Below are positions 42,996 to 52,082 of a DNA stretch of 64,000 bases, one piece after another; positions within the stretch are counted from its first letter, which is position 1; each line of letters opens with the position of its first letter. Position numbers and translations under genes: made by a program. The DNA is taken from the NCBI GenBank assembly GCA_009929735.1, contig RZZU01000002.1, positions 1-64,000 of the forward strand, given 5' to 3'. This stretch comes from Clostridia bacterium. GTDB lineage: Bacteria; Bacillota; Clostridia; Lachnospirales; Anaerotignaceae. The notes under the pieces are model-generated. The model had not been told where the DNA came from and ran no database searches. It saw only the letters and a list, made by a program, of their open reading frames with translations.

Positions 42996-43847
42996 GTGGA
43001 ACTTATATATATTAATGCGGACGGCAGGAGCATTACGCTCAAACAAAGCCGTCCGTATTTTCTTAAGAAAATAGACGGCACAGGCAACATACGTCAGACC
43101 GTTAACACCTTCAAGGCACCGGATCAGGACGGTGCTTTTTATATTTCCTCCACACTGGATATGCGAAATATCATACTGGAAGGTACGGTTTTGGCAGATA
43201 CCCCTGATGATGCCTATGCGCGGAGACAGCTTTTCCTTAAGATATTTAGCCCTAAACTGAATGGAACGCTCGTTTATCGTAATCGGCAAATTTCCTGCGT
43301 TGTAGAAGAAGCGGGGTTTGCCGTTTCCACCAGGCAGCGAATACCTAACTTTTTTGTCAGTCTCCTTTGCCCGTCTCCTTTCTTCGAGACGCTGGATGAA
43401 GTGCGTGAGGAGCTGGCATCATGGATACCTCTGTTTGAGTTTGAACTGGAGATACCGGAGGGCGGCATGGAGTTTGGAATGCGCCAGCCCAGCCAGATTA
43501 TCACGGTTGAAAATATCGGCGATGTTTCCTGTGGCTGCGAGATTGTGTTTCAGGCACTGGGTACGGTGACGAATCCGGAACTCTTAAATATAGATACAGG
43601 CGAATATATCCGACTTCTCACGACGATGAGCGCCGGAGATGAACTTCGTGTATATACTCATTTCGCCGGTAAGCGTGTGGTCAGCGTCAACGGCTCGGCA
43701 GTGACAAATTCTTTTTCATTGCTGGATACAGGATCGACATTCTTTCAGCTTGCCGCCGGTGTAAACACCTTACGCTATGATGCTTCGGTCAATATGGAAC
43801 TGTTGGAAGTCAGCATTTACTTTCGTCCGCAGTTTCTGGGGGTGTGA
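42996..43847 (+). CDS. Distal tail protein (Dit-like)
   Basis: The 283-aa protein has the layout of Siphoviridae distal tail proteins: an N-terminal hub domain (GRSITLKQSRPYFLKKIDGT, DQDGAFYISSTLDMRNIILE) and a galectin-like C-terminal region ending NMELLEVSIYFRPQFLGV. It joins the tail tube to the baseplate. The start is GTG at 42996, seven bases behind AAAGGAGG. Confidence 0.88.
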   Translation: MELIYINADGRSITLKQSRPYFLKKIDGTGNIRQTVNTFKAPDQDGAFYISSTLDMRNIILEGTVLADTPDDAYARRQLFLKIFSPKLNGTLVYRNRQISCVVEEAGFAVSTRQRIPNFFVSLLCPSPFFETLDEVREELASWIPLFEFELEIPEGGMEFGMRQPSQIITVENIGDVSCGCEIVFQALGTVTNPELLNIDTGEYIRLLTTMSAGDELRVYTHFAGKRVVSVNGSAVTNSFSLLDTGSTFFQLAAGVNTLRYDASVNMELLEVSIYFRPQFLGV

Positions 43848-43849
43848 GC

Positions 43850-45748
43850 ATGGAACTGTATATCTACAATTTAGAGCGTGAACTCACGGGCATTGTGGAG
43901 TCTTTCGAATACCTGCGCTGGACACGGCGTTACTCCCAATGTGGCTCTTTTGAATTGAAGGCCATCGCAACACCGGAAAATACCGCTCTCCTGCAAGAAG
44001 GAAGTTTTATCTGGAAGAACGACGACGAGGAAGCCGGGATCATTGAGCATCTGGAGTTGTCTCAGACCGAGCAGGAAATCATCACGGCGAGCGGACGATT
44101 TGCGACTTCCTTCCTCTCCCGCCGTATTGTGTGGGGTACAGAGAAGTTGTCCGGCGACCTTTCCGCCTGTGCTCTGCAGTTGATAAATAATAATCTCATC
44201 AGCCCTACAGACACGGTTCGGCAAATAACCGGGATATTTTTCTTATCTCCGAACCTGAATGTGCCTGTCAGCACTCAAATATCCTACCGAAACCTTATGG
44301 ATGCAGTGACGGGATTATGCGCGGCTTCAGACATCGGTATCAAGAGCGTGTTCGACCCGGCAATGGGGATTTTTACGGTAACGCTGTATAGGGGTGCTGA
44401 TTCTCAGGCGGTATTCTCCAAGGAGTACGAGAACCTAACGGAGCAGAGCTATACCGAGAGCGCAGCGGATTACGCCAATACCGCTCTCATCGGTGGCGAA
44501 GGTGAAGGTGCAAGCCGGACATTTGTCGCCATCACAAGCGGTTCCGGGGAGACCCGGCGAGAAATCTTCGTGGACGCCAAAGACCTGCAAGAGGTGGATT
44601 TCGGCACCGGTTACACAGACGCGTTGATTTTCCGAGGCCAGAGCAAGCTGAGCGAACAGGCAATCCGTTATTCCTTCGATACCTCGGTTAACCCGCACGG
44701 CAACCTGACCTACAAGATAGATTTTGACCTTGGGCAGACCGTTCAGGTCATCTCCAAGGCATGGGGCGTATCCATGATGACGCGCATTACCGAGATTGAA
44801 GAAACCTACGACGCTGACGGTCAGAGCATCAGCGTGGTGTTTGGAAAAGCCGAGCTGACAATAGCACAGAAAATCCGTTCCGATTTAAGCGAAGTCAAAA
44901 CAGTACTATCAGCCCCGACCGGCATTTCTGAAGTATCAGAAGCCATTGGCGTCGTGGAAGGAACACTGGATGATGTAGAAGAAACGCTGGGTGATTTGAC
45001 TGATGTAGACCCAAAAATTCAAGGTGACAATTTTGCGGATACCATCAACAATTTGTTTGGAAAAGTTCCAGCACTTGAAATAATCGTAGGCGAAGGTACT
45101 ACTTCTATCGGTCAATACGCCTTGCACAATATGGTTCCGGGTGATGCCTTTTATTTTACCTCGTGGAGCGGCAATAAGTTCAGTGACCAACCAAGCGAAG
45201 ACGGGCATGTCTTTCTCATAAAACACAACGGAGATAATACGGGAAACGGATTTCAGCGGGCAATGGGATTCTTTATATCCCGTAACACCATGACGTTTTA
45301 TGTGATTTCAGTTTTCGTGTTCAATAACCCATCCGGGCAGGCAAACTGGCTCAACATCAACAATGAACCAATAACCACGGCGAGGATTGCAAACGGTGCT
45401 GTGACTACTGCAAAAACAGCCCAGGAAGCTAACACTGCACTCACTTACTCACTTGGAAGTGACGTGACAATGGGTATGAATATGTCCTTTGTGAATAAGG
45501 GCGTCGTTTCAATCGGAATGCAGATTAATGTGGGGGCTTCGGGAGTCGCTTCCGGCGGCACGATTTTAACAATAACAAATGCGAACTTTTACCCCTACTC
45601 GACAGTACGCGCAGTGGCGACTGCGGTGGGCGGCAGCGGCACCAGTATGCCGATTACAATCAACGCGAGCGGTGTGATGGCGAACGCCGCCGCATCCACA
45701 CTGCCTACGGGTTTTTACATGATATCATGCTCTTACGCAAGGGCTTAA
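43850..45748 (+). CDS. Tail hub protein with Gp37-like N-terminus and fibre-like C-terminus
   Basis: This 632-aa protein opens with a ReqiPepy6 Gp37-like domain (MELYIYNLERELTGIVESFE, RRYSQCGSFELKAIATPENT, DDEEAGIIEHLELSQTEQEI). After residue about 350 comes a coiled segment and then a fibre-like C-terminal domain with glycine- and serine-rich strands (ITTARIANGAVTTAKTAQEA). It probably forms the baseplate hub and may contact the receptor. The ATG at 43850 is preferred to a GTG two codons upstream by ribosome binding site spacing. It overlaps Dit only if the GTG is used. Confidence 0.85.
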   Translation: MELYIYNLERELTGIVESFEYLRWTRRYSQCGSFELKAIATPENTALLQEGSFIWKNDDEEAGIIEHLELSQTEQEIITASGRFATSFLSRRIVWGTEKLSGDLSACALQLINNNLISPTDTVRQITGIFFLSPNLNVPVSTQISYRNLMDAVTGLCAASDIGIKSVFDPAMGIFTVTLYRGADSQAVFSKEYENLTEQSYTESAADYANTALIGGEGEGASRTFVAITSGSGETRREIFVDAKDLQEVDFGTGYTDALIFRGQSKLSEQAIRYSFDTSVNPHGNLTYKIDFDLGQTVQVISKAWGVSMMTRITEIEETYDADGQSISVVFGKAELTIAQKIRSDLSEVKTVLSAPTGISEVSEAIGVVEGTLDDVEETLGDLTDVDPKIQGDNFADTINNLFGKVPALEIIVGEGTTSIGQYALHNMVPGDAFYFTSWSGNKFSDQPSEDGHVFLIKHNGDNTGNGFQRAMGFFISRNTMTFYVISVFVFNNPSGQANWLNINNEPITTARIANGAVTTAKTAQEANTALTYSLGSDVTMGMNMSFVNKGVVSIGMQINVGASGVASGGTILTITNANFYPYSTVRAVATAVGGSGTSMPITINASGVMANAAASTLPTGFYMISCSYARA

Positions 45749-45763
45749 TGGAGGGAAATCAAT

Positions 45764-46267
45764 ATGGAGAAAAGCGGTTTTTTCAACTCGTCCGATGGGG
45801 ACAGGATTTACGACGCTGCCGACTTTGCGGCATATTTCGGAAGCCTTGTCTCCAACGGTGTTTTTTATATGACAGCAACAAACCTGCAGGTGGCACCATC
45901 GATTGGTTTGGCTGTGATTGTGGCGGCGGGAAGCGCGTGGATTAACGGATACCGTTATGAGAATACGGATGACTTGAACATCCCGTTGACAACGGCAAAC
46001 GGAAGTAATCCCCGCATTGACCGCATTGTTGTCCGCTTAAGCCAAATCAGCCGAAGCATTCAGATCGCCGTTGTTGACGGAACTCCTGCGGCAACACCTG
46101 TGGCTCCGGCATTGACGAGAACAAGCGATATCTATGAGCTTTGCCTCGCCGATGTGCTTGTACCAACGGCCGCCACATCAATTGTCGCAAATAACATCAT
46201 GGATACCCGGCTGAATACCAATCTTTGCGGGCTGGTCAATTCTCTTGTTACAGCCGTTTATGAATAA
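45764..46267 (+). CDS. Baseplate/tail-tip structural protein
   Basis: The 167-aa protein begins with FFNSSDGDRIYDAADFAAYF, a motif shared by phage tail-tip proteins of Firmicutes siphoviruses, followed by GLAVIVAAGSAWINGYRYEN and DRIVVRLSQISRSIQIAVVD. The pattern fits a small upper-baseplate or fibre-anchor protein. The ATG follows GGAGGG by seven bases, and it lies between the hub and the FN3-like fibre. Confidence 0.75.
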   Translation: MEKSGFFNSSDGDRIYDAADFAAYFGSLVSNGVFYMTATNLQVAPSIGLAVIVAAGSAWINGYRYENTDDLNIPLTTANGSNPRIDRIVVRLSQISRSIQIAVVDGTPAATPVAPALTRTSDIYELCLADVLVPTAATSIVANNIMDTRLNTNLCGLVNSLVTAVYE

Positions 46268-46281
46268 GGGGGTAAATGACG

Positions 46282-48636
46282 ATGGCGGATATTAACGGTG
46301 TATCTTTACAGGCAGGTTCAAGCCCGACCGTACATTACACCATCACCTATACCAAGAGCCGACCCAACAACAGCCAGATGACCTATAACTTTACCATATC
46401 CGCAGCACTCGGTTCATCAGGTTCTTTTATTCACAACGGCTACGCCCTGCTTTGTACCATGACCGTAAATGGCTCTTCCTCACAGGTGCGAATCAAGACG
46501 GTGGACGGCGACAACTGGGACGGAACAACGCCAAGGCTCAGATATGTTTCGGTGACATGTCCTTCAACTACAGGAAACACTACGCAAGGCGTTCGCTTTC
46601 GGGTGGTGTCGGATGGAAGGCTAACCCTCACCTCCGGGGTCATCGACAATTCAAACTATACAGTGTTAAGCTCACCGCTTTTGACAACAGCCTGCGGATC
46701 GCCGACTTCTTGTTCGGTCAGCCCCATACTTTCGGAAGGTGATGTTACCCTTTCATGGAGCGGGGCATCCGGCGGCATCAATAATACGATTTCCAGTTAT
46801 GAGATTCAGTACAGTGATTCCAGTGACAACTTTACATGGGGAGCATGGACAGCCCTGACCACGGTGACTACCACGGCAACCAGCGGCAGCATATTTACAT
46901 CGCCGCCGCCCACCAGAGGACATTACCGAAGATATCAGGTGCGGACTCGTGGCACAGCAGGAGCAAGCTATTACTCCGGATGGAAAGTATCATCAAACTC
47001 CGTCCGTAGAAATACAGCGCCGAAGGCACCGACAACTGCCGTTGCATCCCCGGCAGCATATAGCGATGAAACCATTACGCTGACTTGGAGCGGAGCATCG
47101 GGCGGTACAAGTCCGGTGAAGGGATACCAGATTGCCAGACGCACATCCACGGATAACGTCACATGGAGTACATGGAATGTGCTGACCACCCTGACCTTGT
47201 CAGCCAGCAGCGGCAGTTATAACCCAAATGTATCAAGAGTTCCGGGGACATATACACAGTTCGGCATTTGGACAATCGACACTTTTGATGTTTATTCAGT
47301 AGAGAAGATCAGCAACAGCATTTTCTGTGACATCACAGCTTGTGGAGCGCCTACGGCTTGCTCGGTAAGTGCAACGCTGGCTGAGGGAAACGTTTCTCTC
47401 TCATGGAGTGGTGCAGCCGATGGCGCGGGCAATGCCATCACATCCTACGAGATACAATATAGCGATTCAACCGACAACAGCACGTGGGGTGCATGGACGG
47501 CACTGACCACGGTGGCCACTACTGCAACAAGCAGTATCTTAAGCGTCAGCCCTCCGCCCACGAGAGGAAATTATCGCCGATTCCGGGTAAGAACACGTGG
47601 TGCCGCGGGGGAGAGTTTTTACTCTGACTGGACTGTTTCCAGCAACACTGTCCGCAGAAATACACTACCTACGCCGCCGACAACCTTTGCCGCCGCTCCT
47701 GCCATTTACGAATCAACAACCGTTACTCTTACATGGAGCGGCACGATACCCGGAACCAGCGCTATCAAGCAGTATGTCATTCAGCGTTCAACTTCAACGG
47801 ACGGGATTAACTGGTCGGCATATGAGGCTCTGACAATCGTCGTTTCAAGTGCTACCTCGGGAACGTATACAGCGAACGCTTCTCAGATAGCCGGGATGTC
47901 TACCCGCTACCGTATCAGCGTAACCGATACCTTAGACGCAGTTTCTGCTTATGTAGTTAGTGACACTGTAAAGAAAAACAGTCCGCCGACCGCTCCGATA
48001 ATCGTCTGCCCGGTATCCGGCAGTTCCAGTTACAATACTACACCGCGTTTCATGCTTACAACGGGCGTGGAGCCGGACGGTCAGATGCAGATTGTAGAAG
48101 TAAAAATAGATTCAGGCGCATGGTTCAACAGCGTGGATAATGCCGAGAGGTTTTCCGTAAGCGGCTATTTGGGCAACGGTATAAAAACCGTGTATCAAGC
48201 GGCAACACTCACCGCAGGGAGCCATACTGTGACCGTCCGTTGCCTTGATAGCGATATCGAGTCATCAAGCCCCGAGGTTGTGCGTACGTTTACGGTGCTG
48301 TCACCTCCATTTGAGACAATCACCGCAAACGAAACCCCTGTGAAGGCAACTCATATCCAGACGCTCCTAACTGCTGTAAACGCGGTACGCAGCTATTACA
48401 ATCTATCCCCCGTGACTTGGAGCGAGGACGTTACCGCCGGAAGGACTACGGTTAAAAACTGGCCGTTCCACATCACGGAGCTTCGAAAAGCCATCGAGCC
48501 TGTGGTCACGGCGATCAACGGGTTTGATTCCTCATCAGCCTTTGATATCCCGCCCGGCACGTGGCTACCCATCGGAACGGGGCGGCCAAGAGCAGATGTA
48601 ATGCAACAGATTCAGGACTTAATCTTAATGCTTTAG
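46282..48636 (+). CDS. Tail fibre with fibronectin type III-like repeats
   Basis: This 784-aa protein has an N-terminal beta-rich domain (about 1-135), then four FN3-like units in an alternating A-B-A-B order. The A units carry NDVTLSWSG-like and ISSYEIQYSDSSDNFTWGAW strands, and the B units YSDETITLTWSGASGGTSPV and KGYQIARRTSTDNVTW. The A copies are nearly identical even in DNA, which suggests recent duplication. A different C-terminal domain (about 650-784) ends with PIGTGRPRADVMQQIQDLIL. It is probably a receptor or carbohydrate-binding fibre. The ATG at 46282 is used because of ribosome binding site spacing. Confidence 0.85.
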   Translation: MADINGVSLQAGSSPTVHYTITYTKSRPNNSQMTYNFTISAALGSSGSFIHNGYALLCTMTVNGSSSQVRIKTVDGDNWDGTTPRLRYVSVTCPSTTGNTTQGVRFRVVSDGRLTLTSGVIDNSNYTVLSSPLLTTACGSPTSCSVSPILSEGDVTLSWSGASGGINNTISSYEIQYSDSSDNFTWGAWTALTTVTTTATSGSIFTSPPPTRGHYRRYQVRTRGTAGASYYSGWKVSSNSVRRNTAPKAPTTAVASPAAYSDETITLTWSGASGGTSPVKGYQIARRTSTDNVTWSTWNVLTTLTLSASSGSYNPNVSRVPGTYTQFGIWTIDTFDVYSVEKISNSIFCDITACGAPTACSVSATLAEGNVSLSWSGAADGAGNAITSYEIQYSDSTDNSTWGAWTALTTVATTATSSILSVSPPPTRGNYRRFRVRTRGAAGESFYSDWTVSSNTVRRNTLPTPPTTFAAAPAIYESTTVTLTWSGTIPGTSAIKQYVIQRSTSTDGINWSAYEALTIVVSSATSGTYTANASQIAGMSTRYRISVTDTLDAVSAYVVSDTVKKNSPPTAPIIVCPVSGSSSYNTTPRFMLTTGVEPDGQMQIVEVKIDSGAWFNSVDNAERFSVSGYLGNGIKTVYQAATLTAGSHTVTVRCLDSDIESSSPEVVRTFTVLSPPFETITANETPVKATHIQTLLTAVNAVRSYYNLSPVTWSEDVTAGRTTVKNWPFHITELRKAIEPVVTAINGFDSSSAFDIPPGTWLPIGTGRPRADVMQQIQDLILML

Positions 48637-48652
48637 GCTTAGTTACTACTAC

Positions 48653-48684
48653 GGCGCTCTCGTATTATGCGAGGGCGCTTTTCT
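48653..48684 (+). terminator. Terminator after the FN3 fibre gene
   Basis: GGCGCTCTCG pairs with CGAGGGCGC (one wobble) around a short loop, followed by TTTTCT. It lies 16 bases after the fibre stop and before the holin ribosome binding site. Confidence 0.7.
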
Positions 48685-48716
48685 ATACACAAATTTATAA
48701 ATCGGAGGTGTTTTTA

Positions 48717-49142
48717 ATGAAAGAGATTTGGAATTGGATGCAGTTGGCCTTTGCCGCTGTTGGTGCGTTTCTTGGATGGTTTCTCGGTGGGCTGGATGGA
48801 TTTCTTTATGCGCTCATAGCATTTGTGGCCATAGATTATGTGACCGGAGTGCTCTGTGCCATTATTGATAAAAAGCTGTCCAGTGAAATTGGCGCGAAAG
48901 GCATCTTCAAAAAGGTGCTCATTTTTGTGCTGGTAGGTGTCGCCCATATCCTTGATACGCAGATACTGGGCAGCACTGTGGGCAGCGGTGGTGTCCTTCG
49001 GACGGCGGTCATCTTCTTCTACCTTAGCAATGAGGGGGTTTCTATTTTAGAGAATGCCGCACATATTGGGCTACCCATACCTGAAAAACTGAGAGAGGTT
49101 CTTAAGCAGCTTCACGGACGGGAAGATGGTGATGGAAAATGA
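48717..49142 (+). CDS. Phage holin
   Basis: This 141-aa protein matches the holin family common in Clostridia phages (Phage_holin_4_1 type): three to four hydrophobic helices (LAFAAVGAFLGWFLGGLDGF, LYALIAFVAIDYVTGVLCAI, a third in KVLIFVLVGVAHIL), the conserved DYVTG motif, and EGVSILENAAHIGLPIPEKL near the C-terminus. It forms membrane holes that release the amidase. The ATG follows GGAGGTG. It overlaps the next gene by four bases. Confidence 0.93.
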   Translation: MKEIWNWMQLAFAAVGAFLGWFLGGLDGFLYALIAFVAIDYVTGVLCAIIDKKLSSEIGAKGIFKKVLIFVLVGVAHILDTQILGSTVGSGGVLRTAVIFFYLSNEGVSILENAAHIGLPIPEKLREVLKQLHGREDGDGK

Positions 49143-50533
49143 TTGACTTAACAAAAGCATCAACCGTACACATCGGTAGGCGCGGTGAGCATCATTTCCG
49201 TAACATCGAGTTTGATGTTTCCAGTTTATTAGGGGACGATTATCCCAGCGCCGCACTGCAGGCAATCTACAAAAGACCCGATGGTACTGCCTATCCCGTG
49301 GTCACAAATTATGCCGACACCGTGCTGACATGGTCGCCCAGCTCGACGGATACCGAAATTGTCGGTGTGGGGCAGCTGGAAATCAGAGTCGTGTTTGGCG
49401 ATGTGGTTGGTAAAAGCGTAAAGGTTCTCACCATTGTTGAAGAGGCTCTTGTTGATGGCATTGTCACGCCGCCGGAGCCTCCTGCTCAGGAGTGGCTTAA
49501 CCAGGTGCTTTCTGCCTTAGCTGAACTGGATATTGATGAGTTAAATAACCTGCTCAACCTCACTTATAACTTGTTAAATGACAATTACGCACTGCTGAAT
49601 ACCACGCACAACTTACTCGGTGATACGCGTGACACGATGTATATGAGGACAGGAATTCTCCTTAACCATTTGCATCCGATAGAAACCGCTACCGCACCGG
49701 ATATGACCAGCCGAAGAGCGTCCATCACATTCAGTGGCATATCAAACGGCAATAACGTAGTAATCGACACGGTAACATATACCTTCGTCACTGCCTTGGG
49801 TAGCCCCGCCGCAAACAATGTGCAGGTGCTAATCCAAGGAAGTCTTCGCAATACGGTCAAGAAACTTGCCGAAGCCATAAGAGGCGTTGAAGATGAAGCG
49901 AACATTGTCTACGGAGCAGGAGCAGATCCGAACCCCACTTGCACAGCCTATTGGACGAGTCAACGGTTTTCCATCGGCAGCACTACCATTGATGCGGGCG
50001 AGAGCCTGTTCGTGCTGGAAAGAGAAGAAAACGCGACATCTGCAATAGTTCTCACATCTACCGCAGTAGCTTCTATCAATTCATTTGCCCGGATAAGTTT
50101 CCTGAGATATCTCTTATCAGGTAATGTTTCCGGCTCAGGCGGGGCTAACAGCGTCCGGGGTCCTTTGCACACGGTATTGCCTATCGGCAGCGTTGTCATC
50201 GGTGGTCAGGGCGGATTGCTTTATCCGGCGACATATGACTGCCATTTAATAACCCTTTGCCGTCAATCGGATACAAGCGAGAAAGAACTTGATTTCTACA
50301 TTTCCAGTGACGAGGATACGTTTACAAGACTTCAACGCAGTACGCCTATCGGGTCGAATACCTCAGCCGAATCCCTGCACGTTGACATCGAAATGCGGCA
50401 AGCCAGGGTACCCGCCGGATATGGACTGTATGTCTGTATGGGAAGTGACGGAACATCATCAAGCGCCTATTGCGATTTGAAGTTTACCTACCATCTATAT
50501 CCCACTTCGCTTACGACAGACATAAACAATTGA
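49139..50533 (+). CDS. Tail fibre-like protein between holin and amidase
   Basis: The 464-aa protein has an N-terminal domain like phage baseplate upper proteins (TVHIGRRGEHHFRNIEFDVS, AIYKRPDGTAYPV), a central leucine/asparagine-rich coiled segment (ELNNLLNLTYNLLNDNYALL then NTTHNLLG), and a beta-rich C-terminal half (VLPIGSVVIGGQGGLLYPAT). Structural genes are usually placed before the holin; here the fibre sits inside the lysis cassette, overlapping the holin stop. Host-binding function is inferred. Confidence 0.72.
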   Translation: MIDLTKASTVHIGRRGEHHFRNIEFDVSSLLGDDYPSAALQAIYKRPDGTAYPVVTNYADTVLTWSPSSTDTEIVGVGQLEIRVVFGDVVGKSVKVLTIVEEALVDGIVTPPEPPAQEWLNQVLSALAELDIDELNNLLNLTYNLLNDNYALLNTTHNLLGDTRDTMYMRTGILLNHLHPIETATAPDMTSRRASITFSGISNGNNVVIDTVTYTFVTALGSPAANNVQVLIQGSLRNTVKKLAEAIRGVEDEANIVYGAGADPNPTCTAYWTSQRFSIGSTTIDAGESLFVLEREENATSAIVLTSTAVASINSFARISFLRYLLSGNVSGSGGANSVRGPLHTVLPIGSVVIGGQGGLLYPATYDCHLITLCRQSDTSEKELDFYISSDEDTFTRLQRSTPIGSNTSAESLHVDIEMRQARVPAGYGLYVCMGSDGTSSSAYCDLKFTYHLYPTSLTTDINN

Positions 50534-50549
50534 TTGTGAGGTGATATTA

Positions 50550-51284
50550 ATGAATTTACGCAAGTTAATACTTACAAATAACGCTTGCTACAAGGCAGGC
50601 AGAGTAATAATTCCCAAAGGCATTATGGTGCATTCCACCGGCGCGAACAATCCAAACCTTAAACGCTACGTGGGTCCCGATGATGGCTTGCTCGGAAAGA
50701 ATCAATACAACAACCACTGGAATCAGGATAAGCCCGGCGGCCGCCAGGTCTGTGTTCATGCATTCATTGGGAAACTGGCTGACGGGAGCATCGCCACCTA
50801 CCAGACCCTGCCTTGGAATATGCGCGGTTGGCATGGCGGTTCCGGCTCAAAAGGCTCGGTCAATGACACGCATATCAGTTTTGAAATCTGTGAAGATGGT
50901 CTAACCGATGCCGCTTACTTTAATGCTGTATATAAAGAAGCAACTGAATTATGCGCCTATCTCTGCAAGGAGTACAAGCTCGACCCTATGGCAGACGGCG
51001 TTATCATCGGGCATTATGAAGGGCATAAGCGTGGCATCGCCAGCAACCATGCCGACCCCGGACACTGGTTTCCCAAGCACGGGAAGTCGATGGATATCTT
51101 CCGCGCCGAGGTTAAAAGACTGCTCACGGTGACAGAACCATCAAAACCTCAAACTCCCGCCGAACCGAAGAAACTGTACCGGGTTCAGGTCGGGGCGTAC
51201 TCGGTTAAAGCCAACGCCGATGCCATGCTCAAAAGAGTTAAGGCGGCTGGGTTTACCGATGCCTTTATTAAATACAGCGAATAG
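50550..51284 (+). CDS. Endolysin: N-acetylmuramoyl-L-alanine amidase with SPOR-like tail
   Basis: The 244-aa protein has an amidase_2 domain: IMVHSTGANNPNLKRYVGPD with the first zinc His, CVHAFIGKLADGSIATYQTL, and a C-terminal ADPGHWFPKHGKS with the last ligand. A SPOR-like module follows (about 205-244: LYRVQVGAYSVKANADAMLK then RVKAAGF), which binds cell-wall glycan. It cleaves the peptide from muramic acid in the host wall. The ATG at 50550 follows GAGGTG. Confidence 0.93.
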   Translation: MNLRKLILTNNACYKAGRVIIPKGIMVHSTGANNPNLKRYVGPDDGLLGKNQYNNHWNQDKPGGRQVCVHAFIGKLADGSIATYQTLPWNMRGWHGGSGSKGSVNDTHISFEICEDGLTDAAYFNAVYKEATELCAYLCKEYKLDPMADGVIIGHYEGHKRGIASNHADPGHWFPKHGKSMDIFRAEVKRLLTVTEPSKPQTPAEPKKLYRVQVGAYSVKANADAMLKRVKAAGFTDAFIKYSE

Positions 51285-51328
51285 CCGAAAACAAGATACA
51301 CTATTTCGGTACAGAAAACAATAAACCA

Positions 51329-51405
51329 CAGGTCAAGTTGTTGACCTGCAGTTATAGTTTCAGACCCGCAACTGTGATTACTTCACATTTGCGGGTCTAT
51401 TATTT
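51329..51405 (+). terminator. Double hairpin terminator after the lysis genes
   Basis: CAGGTCAA (51329-51336) pairs with TTGACCTG (51341-51348). A second, stronger stem, AGACCCGCAA (51362-51371) with TTGCGGGTCT (51389-51398), is followed by ATTATTTTG and soon a longer T-run. It ends the late transcript of the phage. Confidence 0.8.
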
Positions 51406-51410
51406 TGCTC

Positions 51411-51484
51411 TTTTTTCGTTCAAGACGTCTCTTTTCCTCCAGTGGGTAATGAGGGATGGCTTTCCTCGGACTGGAGGATGACCA
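51411..51484 (+). promoter_or_regulatory. Structured leader R3 (hides the ribosome binding site of the HTH/zinc gene)
   Basis: TTTTTTCGTTCAAGACG is followed by CCTCCAG (51436-51442), pairing with CTGGAGG (51471-51477), the ribosome binding site of the gene at 51485. The inner stem is GAGGGA (51451-51456) with TTCCTC (51462-51467). It is the third copy of the element also found at 14884 and 19183. Confidence 0.7.
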
Positions 51485-51889
51485 ATGACGAACGAACAAA
51501 AGGAGCGAATTACAGCGCTTCGCTATCAGGGATATGGATACTCAAAAATCGCCGGGGTGCTTTCTGTTTCAGTGAATACAGTTAAATCGTACTGCAGAAG
51601 AAATGGACTGGATTCTGATACGCTGGGTATTTTAGCTGCCTGCAAGCAATGCGGAAAACCAATAACCATCAAAGAAAAATATAAACTGCGTCAGTTCTGT
51701 TCCGACAAGTGCCGCGCCCTGTGCTGGAACAGCCATCAGCACAAGAGCCGCGAAAAAACAATATATCAATTTGTTTGCGAAAAATGCGGAGAAGCTTTTG
51801 AGAGCCACGGTAATAAAAATAGAAAATATTGCTCTCACGACTGTTACATTGCGGCACGGTTCGGTAAAGGGCGTGACGGCAATGAATAA
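51485..51889 (+). CDS. HTH and zinc-finger regulator of the recombination module
   Basis: The 134-aa protein starts with a sigma-4-like helix-turn-helix (ERITALRYQGYGYSKIAGVL, SVSVNTVKSYCRRNG) and continues with two zinc-finger-like clusters (CKQCGKPITIKEKYKLRQFC then SDKCR, and CEKCGEAFESHGNKNRKYCS then HDC). Proteins of this shape often precede SHOCT-like genes and serine recombinases in Clostridia elements, annotated as sigma-like. It may control recombinase expression. Its translation is likely controlled by leader R3. It overlaps the SHOCT-like gene by eight bases. Confidence 0.78.
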   Translation: MTNEQKERITALRYQGYGYSKIAGVLSVSVNTVKSYCRRNGLDSDTLGILAACKQCGKPITIKEKYKLRQFCSDKCRALCWNSHQHKSREKTIYQFVCEKCGEAFESHGNKNRKYCSHDCYIAARFGKGRDGNE

Positions 51890-52082
51890 GGAGTATTTTG
51901 ACTCTGTTTGCGGTTACAAATCTGCAATGGCACAGGCCCGGTTGATGCTTTTAAAGGGGATTTTAACCGAAGACGAGTACGCCATAATTGATACAATGAT
52001 GGCCGAGAAATACGGATTATCTTCGTGTAGTTTATTTCGGGAGAATGACTTGCTATATAAGGAGAGTGACGGTAATATGTGA
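51882..52082 (+). CDS. SHOCT-like small protein
   Basis: This 66-aa protein has a SHOCT-type core (AMAQARLMLLKGILTEDEYA then IIDTMMAEKYGL) and a C-terminal tail SSCSLFRENDLLYKESDGNM. Genes of this kind precede large serine recombinases in many Clostridia elements; function is unknown. The DNA encoding the last third of the protein is repeated in degraded form at 30852 and 32269. The ATG at 51882 is chosen; the longer in-frame extension overlaps the upstream gene. Confidence 0.75.
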   Translation: MNKEYFDSVCGYKSAMAQARLMLLKGILTEDEYAIIDTMMAEKYGLSSCSLFRENDLLYKESDGNM

